64,000 bases of DNA from a virus. Location: positions 1 to 64,000 of the IMG/VR virus record IMGVR_UViG_3300048818_000054, one strand, 5' to 3'. The stretch's first letter is position 1; each line of letters starts with the position of its first letter. This document shows, one piece after another, positions 14,106 through 20,325 of this stretch. The translations under genes and the position numbers were made by a program. The notes under the pieces were generated by a model. It did not search any database and was not told the origin of the DNA. It worked only from the letters and a program-made list of their open reading frames with translations.

Positions 14106-14120
14106 ACAACCTCTTGTTGT
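14106..14120 (-). promoter_or_regulatory. 5'-leader hairpin ACAAC-AAGAG-GTTGT
   Basis: Same 5+5+5 shape as the other leader hairpins, right at the predicted mRNA 5' end. Here a second hairpin (CGGAC-ATTCC-GTCCG) follows, and a separate GGAG serves the gene at 14074. Confidence 0.5.
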
Positions 14121-14127
14121 GGGCGTG

Positions 14128-14155
14128 ACGATAGACGATCGCGTTCCGAAGTCAA
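14128..14155 (-). promoter_or_regulatory. Promoter, TTGACT-16-TATCGT
   Basis: -35 (14150-14155) overlaps the TGA stop of the gene at 14152; -10 at 14128-14133. Near-identical to the promoter at 20326-20353 (shared TTGACTTC, ATCGTCTATCGTCACG). Confidence 0.7.
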
Positions 14156-14445
14156 TCGGTCAGCGAACCGCCTGCCTCAATATTTTCATTGTGGTTAGCA
14201 GCCGCATCTAGGATGGCATTGCGGATTGCTTCGAACAAAGCAGCGTTTGAGATCGTATAGCATTGAACTTGCTTTATCATTTTGGCGCGCTCGGCTTTGG
14301 CCTCTCCAAGCGACGCGTAAACCAGCGCAATAGTGTTGCTATTCTGCAACAGATCAAAACCCCACCCTGACCATGCTTTGCGGAGTGGTGCAACGAATGT
14401 CGTTATCGGCGGCGGCTCTCTCAGAATGTGAGCGTTACGCGGCAC
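14152..14445 (-). CDS. Hypothetical protein, 97 aa
   Basis: GTG 14445 with AAGGAG seven bases upstream. WSGWGFDLLQNSNTIALVYA, then EAKAERAKMIKQVQCYTISN, and a helical C-terminus. Last gene of the coupled chain that starts at 15803. Function unknown. Confidence 0.65.
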   Translation of the reverse strand: MPRNAHILREPPPITTFVAPLRKAWSGWGFDLLQNSNTIALVYASLGEAKAERAKMIKQVQCYTISNAALFEAIRNAILDAAANHNENIEAGGSLTD

Positions 14446-14635
14446 GGGGTTTCTCCTTCGCAATCGGCAAGCCGCAAACGTGAAGGCCGTGGATCGTGAA
14501 CCAGACGCGGCGCATCTTGCCGTCCTGACGAACCACCCAGCCCTTGCGATTGGAATAAATCGTTCGCTTGATGATCCATTCGACCCTTAGCCCGTGCGGC
14601 GTCGTCTGGCGAAACATGATTAGATATTTGCCCAT
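14435..14635 (-). CDS. Hypothetical protein, 66 aa
   Basis: ATG 14635 begins two bases after the upstream TAG. MGKYLIMFRQTTPHGLRVEW, then TIYSNRKGWVVRQDGKMRRV and WFTIHGLHVCGLPIAKEK: strand-rich and basic. Overlaps the next gene by 11 bp. Function unknown. Confidence 0.65.
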   Translation of the reverse strand: MGKYLIMFRQTTPHGLRVEWIIKRTIYSNRKGWVVRQDGKMRRVWFTIHGLHVCGLPIAKEKPRAA

Positions 14636-14636
14636 G

Positions 14637-14816
14637 CTACGCATCTTCCACCTGTTCCTGATAGTCGGCCATTGCGATCTCTCGCGTCTTGCCATGGCCG
14701 ATGATTTGATGGCCGGCGTCCGGCGCTCCATCGTACGTGTCTTCGTCGATCACTGACCAGTCAAAATCTCTGATCGGTATCGGCGGGGGATCGTAATGCG
14801 CGACGATCTTGGTCAT
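14637..14816 (-). CDS. Hypothetical protein, 59 aa
   Basis: ATG 14816 overlaps the upstream stop (ATGA). Acidic: MTKIVAHYDPPPIPIRDFDW, SVIDEDTYDGAPDAGHQIIG, ends MADYQEQVEDA. Function unknown. Confidence 0.65.
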   Translation of the reverse strand: MTKIVAHYDPPPIPIRDFDWSVIDEDTYDGAPDAGHQIIGHGKTREIAMADYQEQVEDA

Positions 14817-14959
14817 CGCGCTTCGATCGTGCAAATGTCGCCCAGCGGATGCGCTCCAGATAGGCGGCGCAAGCCGCTCGCCTCATATTTCGTTATGACG
14901 ACGGGCTGGCGGCGCAAGCCGCTCGCCTCATATTTCGTTATGACGACGGGCTTGCTCAC
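14813..14959 (-). CDS. 48-aa protein with internal 15-residue duplication
   Basis: GTG 14959 overlaps the upstream TGA. The sequence has two exact copies of PVVITKYEASGLRR, separated by Q, encoded by the 45-bp tandem repeat at 14863-14952; then LSGAHPLGDICTIEAR. The stop overlaps the next ATG. The exact DNA identity means the duplication is recent and in frame. Function unknown. Confidence 0.6.
   Translation of the reverse strand: MSKPVVITKYEASGLRRQPVVITKYEASGLRRLSGAHPLGDICTIEAR
14863..14952 (-). repeat. Perfect 45-bp tandem duplication
   Basis: Positions 14863-14907 and 14908-14952 are identical. The unit is 15 codons, so the reading frame of the surrounding gene is kept. Confidence 0.95.
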
Positions 14960-15291
14960 AACATGTACTCCTCTGCTAGAGGCGGCAACGGCACGTATGC
15001 CTTCACGGCCTTGAAAGCGTCAACGTATTTATTCCGAGGGCCTTTCTTTTCGATTGGTGTGCCCTCTAGGAAGCGTTCGATAAATTGGGGGTAGGTCATA
15101 AGGGCCGCGCCACGAAGGGCGGCTGCACGCGCCTTGCATGTGTCTATGCGGCTCGCTACGAGCAGTTGCGCGGTGATGCCGAACTGCTTGTGAACCGTGA
15201 TCCCAACTTTCGAGCAGGCGTCGATCAAGTCGGCGCGATTGATTGGCTTTCCAATCTCGTCAAAAGCGGGTCCGGTGAAAACTACGTTCAT
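14956..15291 (-). CDS. BRCT-domain protein, 111 aa
   Basis: ATG 15291 overlaps the upstream stop (ATGA). NVVFTGPAFDEIGKPINRAD, LIDACSKVGITVHKQFGITA, QLLVASRIDTCKARAAALRG, then MTYPQFIERFL: the V-x-F-T-G start, G in helix 1 turn, LLVA strand, K-A-x-A and final F-I are the BRCT layout of bacterial DNA ligase and of small phage BRCT proteins. BRCT domains bind DNA ends or nicks or phosphopeptides. No ligase is adjacent. C-terminal 35 residues are extra. Confidence 0.8.
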   Translation of the reverse strand: MNVVFTGPAFDEIGKPINRADLIDACSKVGITVHKQFGITAQLLVASRIDTCKARAAALRGAALMTYPQFIERFLEGTPIEKKGPRNKYVDAFKAVKAYVPLPPLAEEYML

Positions 15292-15419
15292 GGCTGCACC
15301 TGCTTCAACATCGCCTTTTCGAGGTTCTTACGGATGTAGTTCAGCGCCGACCTAGACAAGCCCTTTTCGCGAAGTAATTGGATATAAAGTTCGATCTTAA
15401 CGTGTGTCAGGGCGTTCAT
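15288..15419 (-). CDS. Hypothetical basic helical protein, 43 aa
   Basis: ATG 15419 and the stop both overlap neighbours (ATGA at each end). MNALTHVKIELYIQLLREKG, then LSRSALNYIRKNLEKAML: looks like a single short helix-turn-helix or amphipathic hairpin. Function unknown. Confidence 0.6.
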   Translation of the reverse strand: MNALTHVKIELYIQLLREKGLSRSALNYIRKNLEKAMLKQVQP

Positions 15420-15490
15420 GTGAAAAACCAGAGCAGCCAAGCCGTCACGTAGGAGAGGCCGAGCAGGGAACCGATGATGAAGGCGTTCAC
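15416..15490 (-). CDS. 24-aa membrane peptide
   Basis: GTG 15490 with AAGGAG eight bases upstream; overlaps both neighbours (GTGA, ATGA). MNAFIIGSLLGLSYVTAWLL then WFFT: a single transmembrane span with almost nothing else. Function unknown. Confidence 0.55.
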   Translation of the reverse strand: MNAFIIGSLLGLSYVTAWLLWFFT

Positions 15491-15603
15491 GCTATTGCTC
15501 CTTTCAGGAAAGCGATTTGTGTCCGGTAGAAGTGGGCGCGCTTCGTGCCCTTCCGGATTTTCTTTTCGTATTTGGCGATTAGGCGTTTGGCGATCTCAAT
15601 CAT
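15487..15603 (-). CDS. Hypothetical basic protein, 38 aa
   Basis: ATG 15603 overlaps the upstream stop (ATGA). MIEIAKRLIAKYEKKIRKGT, KRAHFYRTQIAFLKGAIA: strongly basic amphipathic helices. Function unknown. Confidence 0.6.
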   Translation of the reverse strand: MIEIAKRLIAKYEKKIRKGTKRAHFYRTQIAFLKGAIA

Positions 15604-15803
15604 GACTGAACCCAGCAGTCCACGTCAGGGTTTAAGATGTTGCCGAACTTGCATTCGTGGTCGGCCAAGTCCGTGATGAAGCCGTGAACCTGAAAGAACT
15701 CGTAAGAGTTTGAGGCCGGCTCGGCTCGGACCGCCGTGACAAAGCAGGCAACGATCGCGAGGGTCAAAACGAGGAAACCGAAAAGGTTTGGGCGGCGGGT
15801 CAT
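15600..15803 (-). CDS. Small exported protein, 67 aa
   Basis: ATG 15803 with GGAG seven bases upstream in a hairpin loop. Signal peptide: MTRRPN, core LFGFLVLTLAIVACFVTAV, cleavage after RA. The mature part is about 43 residues with two cysteines (HECKFGN, DVDCWVQ). First gene of a nine-gene coupled chain. An in-frame ATG at 15833 would be at +1 of the promoter. Function in the periplasm unknown. Confidence 0.65.
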   Translation of the reverse strand: MTRRPNLFGFLVLTLAIVACFVTAVRAEPASNSYEFFQVHGFITDLADHECKFGNILNPDVDCWVQS

Positions 15804-15807
15804 TCCG

Positions 15808-15820
15808 AAGCTCCGTGCTT
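15808..15820 (-). promoter_or_regulatory. 5'-leader hairpin AAGC-ACGGA-GCTT
   Basis: 4-bp stem, 5-nt loop holding the Shine-Dalgarno for ATG 15803. The flanks CCCACAAGC and GCTTCGG are shared with the leader at 17294. Confidence 0.5.
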
Positions 15821-15839
15821 GTGGGAAGATCATGCAATA

Positions 15840-15867
15840 TACATAGCACTTGCAGCGGCTCTTGCAA
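15840..15867 (-). promoter_or_regulatory. Promoter, TTGCAA-16-TATGTA
   Basis: -35 at 15862-15867, -10 at 15840-15845, GTGC before the -10. Shares TTGCAAGAG and an upstream TAAGGATT-ATTAA block with the promoter at 11423. Confidence 0.65.
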
Positions 15868-15946
15868 GCGGAAGTATCTGATATACTTAATAAATCCTTA
15901 CTTTTATCTCCCAGCCGTATACCGGGCGCTTATGCGCGTTCGCGTA

Positions 15947-16369
15947 TCACAATCTCTTGCCGTCCCAGCGCAAGTCTTGCAGCCGGTAGGACGTATCGAG
16001 GAAGTCCAGAGCATCGAGTTTCTTGATTTGCTTTTGCAACGAAACGATCTTCTTCATCTGCATCCCGAGCGCTTGGGCACGGGCCTCACTGAGCGTCATA
16101 TGCCAGTCCGGCTTGTGGAACATTTCGGATTGGTTCATGCCGCCGAGGCGGTGAACTACGACGGCTCTCTGCTCTTCGCCCCAAAAGTGGTCAAGCGTGT
16201 AAACGCCGATGCCCGCGCTGAGCGCGTACTTGGTCACGAAAATATCAGTAGCGGCATGTTCGACTTTATGGCGGCTGGCGACTATCTGGCCGAATGCAGG
16301 ATGCGAATATTTCTTGCCGTCTCGCATCGCATCTTCGTTGACGGTAGGCTCTTGAATAGGTCGGCTCAT
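15947..16369 (-). CDS. Hypothetical protein, 140 aa
   Basis: ATG 16369 with GAGG upstream. AFGQIVASRHKVEHAATDIF, VTKYALSAGIGVYTLDHFWG, then a long charged helix (MTLSEARAQALGMQMKKIVS, LQKQIKKLDALDFLDTSYRL). The frame upstream of 16369 overlaps another gene. A coiled-coil C-terminus is likely. Function unknown. Confidence 0.75.
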   Translation of the reverse strand: MSRPIQEPTVNEDAMRDGKKYSHPAFGQIVASRHKVEHAATDIFVTKYALSAGIGVYTLDHFWGEEQRAVVVHRLGGMNQSEMFHKPDWHMTLSEARAQALGMQMKKIVSLQKQIKKLDALDFLDTSYRLQDLRWDGKRL

Positions 16370-16383
16370 GTCTGAAAATCCTC

Positions 16384-16527
16384 TCAGGGGTTTTTCCCGT
16401 TCATCCAAATTGAATAGAGCAGTAGCGTGATGATCGGCGCTGGGAACCACACCGATAGCGTCATGAGCGAAAGGCAACCAATGCCTTGAGCCAATGCCAA
16501 CTTATTGCGTTCAGCCCATTCAATCAT
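16384..16527 (-). CDS. Small membrane protein, 47 aa
   Basis: ATG 16527 overlaps the upstream stop (ATGA). MIEWAERNKLALAQGIGCLS, LMTLSVWFPAPIITLLLYSI: two short hydrophobic segments. Function unknown. Confidence 0.6.
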   Translation of the reverse strand: MIEWAERNKLALAQGIGCLSLMTLSVWFPAPIITLLLYSIWMNGKNP

Positions 16528-16637
16528 TTCTTGATCCTTCCGGCGCTTCCGCGCTCAGCTATGAATGCGACGAACATAGTCGTCACGAAAACAGCGACGG
16601 TCACTAGGCCGGCGACGATGTAGAAAATGTCCTTCAT
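16524..16637 (-). CDS. Small membrane protein, 37 aa
   Basis: ATG 16637 overlaps the upstream stop (ATGA). MKDIFYIVAGLVTVAVFVTT then MFVAFIAERGSAGRIKK: one transmembrane helix and a basic tail that should stay cytoplasmic. Function unknown. Confidence 0.6.
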   Translation of the reverse strand: MKDIFYIVAGLVTVAVFVTTMFVAFIAERGSAGRIKK

Positions 16638-17287
16638 GCTGCTTTGGCCTTCTTGGGGAACGGCAGTCCAAAATTCCTAGCGCACGTTTCGCCATACCCG
16701 ACTTCAACGGAGCGCTGGTCTTCGCCTTCACCGAGGGCGGCGTTGCAGAAAGAGCAATTGCCGGTAAGTTGCCCGTAGGTTGCAGCGGCCTGTTCGGCGT
16801 TGTCAGAAATCTCTTTGAGCAAATCGGTCACGCTCGGGATGTATTCGCTGATGCCGGGGTCGCTTGAGTTGGACGGTTCGAACTGGCCGGCGCGCGTCAC
16901 GCGTCCGAACCACTTGTTCTCTCCATACTTCTCACCATCGGTGATGTTGATTTGACCGGGGCACTTGGACTGCTTGCCGGCAATCGCCAGCATGATCGGC
17001 TGTCCATATGCGGTCTGTATCCTGATCTTGGGATGCTTCAAGTGCTTTGAAGCGGTGTCGAACAGGGTCATGAGGCCGGATAGCTCGCCCACGTCCACAG
17101 TCGTCTTTTCGACCTTGGGAGCGACGGAGCGATCGGCAAGAACGCCAACCCAATGCCACTGTTTCTCCGAAAGCTTGCCCCACTTGGCGAGGCTGCCCAT
17201 TAGATTGTGGGCGAAAGATGCGTCGCTGTCTTTGAGGGTCGAAACGTTGTTCTTGAGAATGCTGAGTTTGTCGATATTGGCGGTCAT
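16634..17287 (-). CDS. DUF6011-like zinc-motif protein, 217 aa
   Basis: ATG 17287 with AGGAGG nine bases upstream in a hairpin loop. N-terminal helical region (WGKLSEKQWHWVGVLADRSV), a beta middle (KIRIQTAYGQPIMLAIAGKQ, NKWFGRVTRAGQFEP), and a C-terminal NCSFCNAALGEGEDQRSVEV followed by GYGETCARNFGLPF. The CxxC...GYGxxCAxxxGLP ending matches DUF6011-type phage proteins and should bind one zinc. Function of the family is unknown. An alternative ATG at 17314 sits at +1 of the promoter. Confidence 0.75.
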   Translation of the reverse strand: MTANIDKLSILKNNVSTLKDSDASFAHNLMGSLAKWGKLSEKQWHWVGVLADRSVAPKVEKTTVDVGELSGLMTLFDTASKHLKHPKIRIQTAYGQPIMLAIAGKQSKCPGQINITDGEKYGENKWFGRVTRAGQFEPSNSSDPGISEYIPSVTDLLKEISDNAEQAAATYGQLTGNCSFCNAALGEGEDQRSVEVGYGETCARNFGLPFPKKAKAA

Positions 17288-17293
17288 GTGCCG

Positions 17294-17306
17294 AAGCCTC
17301 CTGCTT
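17294..17306 (-). promoter_or_regulatory. 5'-leader hairpin AAGC-AGGAG-GCTT
   Basis: 4-bp stem with the Shine-Dalgarno in the loop, upstream of ATG 17287. Confidence 0.55.
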
Positions 17307-17320
17307 GTGGGCATAATGTG

Positions 17321-17348
17321 AACGTAGCACCTATCTTGTGAATTTCAA
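17321..17348 (-). promoter_or_regulatory. Promoter, TTGAAA-16-TACGTT
   Basis: -35 at 17343-17348, -10 at 17321-17326, GTGC before the -10. Second of two tandem promoters for the gene at 17287. Confidence 0.55.
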
Positions 17349-17376
17349 GAGCAATTCACCCGTAGATCATGCTTAT

Positions 17377-17404
17377 ACGATAGCACCTTCGCGACCTTGT
17401 GCAA
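17377..17404 (-). promoter_or_regulatory. Promoter with palindrome at -35, TTGCAC-16-TATCGT
   Basis: -35 (17399-17404) is the right half of the palindrome; -10 at 17377-17382 preceded by GTGC. An ATG (ending after four codons, MIYG) lies six bases past the -10. Confidence 0.65.
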
Positions 17405-17413
17405 CTAGTTGCA
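17400..17413 (-). promoter_or_regulatory. Palindrome TGCAACTAGTTGCA, copy 3
   Basis: Extends to a 16-bp palindrome (17399-17414). Overlaps the -35 box of the promoter at 17377. Confidence 0.8.
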
Positions 17414-17423
17414 CTGAAAGTGG

Positions 17424-17951
17424 TTACTTTATGGTCGAATAGCTCTTGGCGGCGGCAGAGAAAGTTTCGGCCGTGGTCAGGTGATTGGTCTGTTCGAAAA
17501 GGGGCGCTATCGCTGCAATCAGCGTGGGGTCTGGCGGACCCTTGATCCAACCTCGGGCGAGAGCGGTCTTCTTCGAAACGACCAGATAGGACGTGTCGAG
17601 CGGCCCAGGATGCCGGCTTATGACGTGGCTCTTGTGAATGAACGGCTTGTCGCCAAGGTTTTTGGCAAAGCGCAGTTCGGTCGCTGTCTCCCGGATGATC
17701 TTGACGTGCAGGATCACGGTTTCGATATTGTCGGCATTCTTCGTGGGGGCCACGTAGAGCTTCTGGCCGGGATAGGGCAGGGGCTTCGCTGGCGGCATAT
17801 AGGCCGGGCAAGGCGTAATCTTCACTACCTGATATCCGAGGGTGACCTTGGTAACGGTGTAGGCCGCTCCGTTTGTCTCTTGGAGTTTGGTCGCCAGCAT
17901 GTTTGCGGTGATGCTGTCGGGATAGATCATTTGGGATAGGGCAGATTGCAT
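17424..17951 (-). CDS. Hypothetical protein, 175 aa
   Basis: ATG 17951 with GGAG seven bases upstream. TANMLATKLQETNGAAYTVT, KVTLGYQVVKITPCPAYMPP, then a beta segment NIETVILHVKIIRETATELR and LDTSYLVVSKKTALARGWIK. Soluble alpha/beta. No family recognised. Its stop is 10 bp before palindrome copy 3. Confidence 0.75.
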   Translation of the reverse strand: MQSALSQMIYPDSITANMLATKLQETNGAAYTVTKVTLGYQVVKITPCPAYMPPAKPLPYPGQKLYVAPTKNADNIETVILHVKIIRETATELRFAKNLGDKPFIHKSHVISRHPGPLDTSYLVVSKKTALARGWIKGPPDPTLIAAIAPLFEQTNHLTTAETFSAAAKSYSTIK

Positions 17952-17994
17952 AGGGTCGCTCCATGCAGGATTTGGGGGGGTGCTTGCTAATTGT

Positions 17995-18120
17995 TCAAAT
18001 CATTTCCGTATCTTGAACATGACACTGCTCCGACTCTTTTTCAATATACGGATACGGTTTTCCGTACTTTACGGTAAATTTTGTGCTAACGACGCTCTCT
18101 GTTAATTGGGGAAGTTCCAT
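17995..18120 (-). CDS. Short AT-rich ORF, possibly the 3' part of a frameshifted gene
   Basis: ATG 18120 to TGA 17995, 41 residues: MELPQLTESVVSTKFTVKYG, then KPYPYIEKESEQCHVQDTEM. The frame is open for 20 more codons upstream without a good start. Upstream in another frame, ATG 18210 has a strong AGGAG but stops after 10 codons (MGENRISMLQ, then TGA). A +1 shift at CAA-TGA would join them. The region is more AT-rich than its neighbours. Either recoded, broken or imported. Confidence 0.45.
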   Translation of the reverse strand: MELPQLTESVVSTKFTVKYGKPYPYIEKESEQCHVQDTEMI

Positions 18121-18252
18121 CACCACTTCTACTGCTGGCTCTTTGGCATGATTTTTTAAGTTCGCAACCCAATCATTGAAGCATGCTTATCCGGTTTTCA
18201 CCCATAGCTACTACTCCTTGCGGGCGGCATCCTCAGTCATTGGCCCAAGCCC

Positions 18253-18576
18253 TCAAAGCTTCCTCAAGCTCGGCGACGAGGTAACGAGGGCTCCCTTGTA
18301 TGAGACGCATCCGGGGTGGTCTATAGGCATTGTGAGGGTATATCGCTTTTTGCCAATTTCAATGCCGCCAGCCTTGCGCTCGTATTCGAGGTTGCGAGCA
18401 TAACCGCACGCTACAAGGTCTTCCCATTCGAAGCCTTCTTTCCCACCGATCGTGGGGACTTGTTCGTCAGCAATGGCGGCGTGCAGCAAAACCACGCGCT
18501 CTTCAAACGGCAACCCGCATTCGCTCGGAGGCGGATCGAAGAATTTGCTCTTGTGGTGATGGGCTCTGCCCTTCAT
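18253..18576 (-). CDS. Hypothetical protein, 107 aa
   Basis: ATG 18576 lies 11 bp after the stop of the membrane peptide upstream. HHHKSKFFDPPPSECGLPFE, then EWEDLVACGYARNLEYERKA and RYTLTMPIDHPGCVSYKGAL. The longer in-frame extension to 18729 overlaps two other small genes. Soluble. Function unknown. Confidence 0.65.
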   Translation of the reverse strand: MKGRAHHHKSKFFDPPPSECGLPFEERVVLLHAAIADEQVPTIGGKEGFEWEDLVACGYARNLEYERKAGGIEIGKKRYTLTMPIDHPGCVSYKGALVTSSPSLRKL

Positions 18577-18587
18577 GCGAGCGCCGG

Positions 18588-18698
18588 TCACGGGACGGTC
18601 TCTACCGGTATCGCGAACACCAAAAGGATCGCCAGAAATACGAGCAAGCCAACGAAAGCATATAGCTCGATCTTCTGATAGATCGTCATCTTGGGCAT
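18588..18698 (-). CDS. Small membrane protein, 36 aa
   Basis: ATG 18698 with GGGAG nine bases upstream. MPKMTIYQKIELYAFVGLLV then FLAILLVFAIPVETVP: single transmembrane helix. Directly downstream of palindrome copy 4. Function unknown. Confidence 0.6.
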   Translation of the reverse strand: MPKMTIYQKIELYAFVGLLVFLAILLVFAIPVETVP

Positions 18699-18714
18699 CG
18701 CACGTCTCCCTTTG

Positions 18715-18728
18715 TGCAACTAGTTGCA
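18715..18728 (-). promoter_or_regulatory. Palindrome TGCAACTAGTTGCA, copy 4
   Basis: 16-bp palindrome 18714-18729. Provides the TAG stop of the gene at 18720-18833 and sits just before the ribosome binding site of the next. No -10 box at the usual distance. Confidence 0.8.
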
Positions 18729-18833
18729 CGAAAAGTTTAGAGGCTGAGTCTTCACAATTTCGTCTAAGTAGGCGGCGACTTTCTCTCTCGCCTCCGACTT
18801 CGAGGCGGCAGAAACATCAAACGAATAGCTCAT
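18720..18833 (-). CDS. Hypothetical protein, 37 aa
   Basis: ATG 18833 with GAGG seven bases upstream. MSYSFDVSAASKSEAREKVA then AYLDEIVKTQPLNFSCN. The TAG stop lies inside the palindrome. Soluble, helical. Function unknown. Confidence 0.55.
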   Translation of the reverse strand: MSYSFDVSAASKSEAREKVAAYLDEIVKTQPLNFSCN

Positions 18834-18837
18834 GGGG

Positions 18838-18915
18838 TTACCTCGTATTAGTGAACGTCGGCGGGCCGGTTCCAAGCGACTTCTCAGCCGTAGGCCGGTA
18901 CTCCTGTCCTATCAT
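18838..18915 (-). CDS. Possible 25-aa peptide
   Basis: ATG 18915 to TAA 18838: MIGQEYRPTAEKSLGTGPPT then FTNTR. GAGG lies 11 bases upstream, which is far. The frame continues open 12 codons upstream without a start. Weak evidence. The rest of the gap 18916-18981 shows nothing. Confidence 0.35.
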   Translation of the reverse strand: MIGQEYRPTAEKSLGTGPPTFTNTR

Positions 18916-18981
18916 TTCGCCGTGGCCCTCACGTATGAGGCGACGAAACGATCATTGGCTTTGCCCGGAGTCGATTGTCCC

Positions 18982-20289
18982 TTACAGTTCGTTTGCGTTC
19001 GGCGGGGCCGGTTCGCAATTGATCGACCACTTCGGATACGCCTCGGCGGTCATTTGAAGAATGACTTCCATGGCGTTTTCGCCAAGCAGGACTTGCAGGC
19101 TCTCGAAAACCTGTTGCGCCGACAAGCCGCCAATGCTGATGATCTTCTGACCACCGTTGCCGGCCATGAAATCCATGCAGATATATTCGAGCGCCATCGT
19201 GTCGAATTCGGTCTGGCCGACGATCTTGGCCTTGGCGAGCGCGGCTTTGATGCCGATCTTCTGGTTTTCATGGACCTTGAACGTCATAGTGGTGACGGTC
19301 TTGGCTTCCTGCTCTTCGATCGTGAGAGGCGCGGATGCCGCGAGCGACGCCTTGACCAGTTCGATCAAGGACTGTTTGTTGTTCTTGAGCGCCACTTCCA
19401 CCCAATGATCGACGTTTTCAACCGTGATGATCTTGGAAAGCTCTTTCAGCTTCACCCAGCCGACCATGTTGACTTTCGACCACGGCACCTTGGAATTCGC
19501 CAGATCGTTGTAAATCTGGATATAGTACATCGCCTTGCGATATTCCAACTCATGCTCTTGTTCGATGAATTCGCGGAACGATTTGTATTCGTGCGCGCCG
19601 GCCATCGTGTACCAGCCCTTGGTCTGGACATGGGACAGGACGCCACCGAGGCGTAACCAAGCGACTTCGGCCTCATTCGAGAGCGCGGCGACAAGCGCAA
19701 GGCTCTCTTTCTCGCCCATGTTCTCGATCTCGAACACGATATCGGCAATGAGGTTGTCAACCGGGTCCAAGACTTCTCCGTGTTTCAAGTCTGACACGGC
19801 AACGGCGGTGCCTTTGGCTTTCTTGACGGCAGCCTTCGCGGCCTTGACTTCGGCCTTCGTCGGCGTCTTGGGCAAGTCTTTGCCGGCCGCAATCTCAGCC
19901 TCCGTCAATTCGGGCTTCGGCTGTAAGGCAGGCGCGGCAGCGGTCGAAGGCGCGTCGGGAATGTGAGCGATCGGGTCGGCGGCGGCATTCGCCGTCAAGC
20001 CAGCGCCGGACACTTCGGGTCCGTCAGCTTCGTTGCCTTCGTCGGAAGGGGAAAGGTCGAACGTCTTGAGCGCCCAATCGCGCTTTTCGCCAACCTTCAT
20101 TGTGGACCAGCCATCGGGCGGCGTCGCTTCCTGATCCTGCAACATTTTGTCTAGTTGCTTGGACGTGGCTTTCTTCACGTCTTCGGCGCTCTCGATCTCA
20201 TACGAGGGGGCTTCGGCGGGCGCTTCTGGCTGCTTCAATGTGTCAGTGGCGAGCTTGCCGCCATTCAAAAGATCAAGGGATGCGGACAT
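18982..20289 (-). CDS. Large helical protein, 435 aa, unknown function
   Basis: ATG 20289, Shine-Dalgarno in the loop of the hairpin at 20296. Residues 1-160 are low-complexity, rich in Ala, Pro, Glu and Lys (KAEVKAAKAAVKKAKGTAVA). From about 165 on it is a folded helical domain: WLRLGGVLSHVQTKGWYTMA, FREFIEQEHELEYRKAMYYI, MVGWVKLKELSKIITVENVD. This middle resembles helical domains of phage proteins thought to bind DNA, but I cannot name it. It has its own strong promoter at the end of the recombination cluster. Confidence 0.8.
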   Translation of the reverse strand: MSASLDLLNGGKLATDTLKQPEAPAEAPSYEIESAEDVKKATSKQLDKMLQDQEATPPDGWSTMKVGEKRDWALKTFDLSPSDEGNEADGPEVSGAGLTANAAADPIAHIPDAPSTAAAPALQPKPELTEAEIAAGKDLPKTPTKAEVKAAKAAVKKAKGTAVAVSDLKHGEVLDPVDNLIADIVFEIENMGEKESLALVAALSNEAEVAWLRLGGVLSHVQTKGWYTMAGAHEYKSFREFIEQEHELEYRKAMYYIQIYNDLANSKVPWSKVNMVGWVKLKELSKIITVENVDHWVEVALKNNKQSLIELVKASLAASAPLTIEEQEAKTVTTMTFKVHENQKIGIKAALAKAKIVGQTEFDTMALEYICMDFMAGNGGQKIISIGGLSAQQVFESLQVLLGENAMEVILQMTAEAYPKWSINCEPAPPNANEL

Positions 20290-20295
20290 GATATA

Positions 20296-20310
20296 GCGAC
20301 CTCCTGTCGC
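20296..20310 (-). promoter_or_regulatory. 5'-leader hairpin GCGAC-AGGAG-GTCGC
   Basis: Same shape as the GCAAC leader hairpins but with the third stem pair changed from A-T to G-C on both arms: a compensatory change. Confidence 0.65.
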
Positions 20311-20325
20311 GGTTTCTGTGACGTG

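Noticed and set aside
13699-14109. ORF starting at TTG 14109 just after the leader hairpin
   Set aside because: Its product is Ser/Arg-rich with no domain sense. The overlapping frame from ATG 14074 has a better ribosome binding site and a coherent sequence.
18715-18728. Promoters at palindrome copies 4, 5, 8, 9 and 10
   Set aside because: No -10-like hexamer at 15-18 bp from either half on either strand, so I did not call promoters there; the palindrome alone is annotated.
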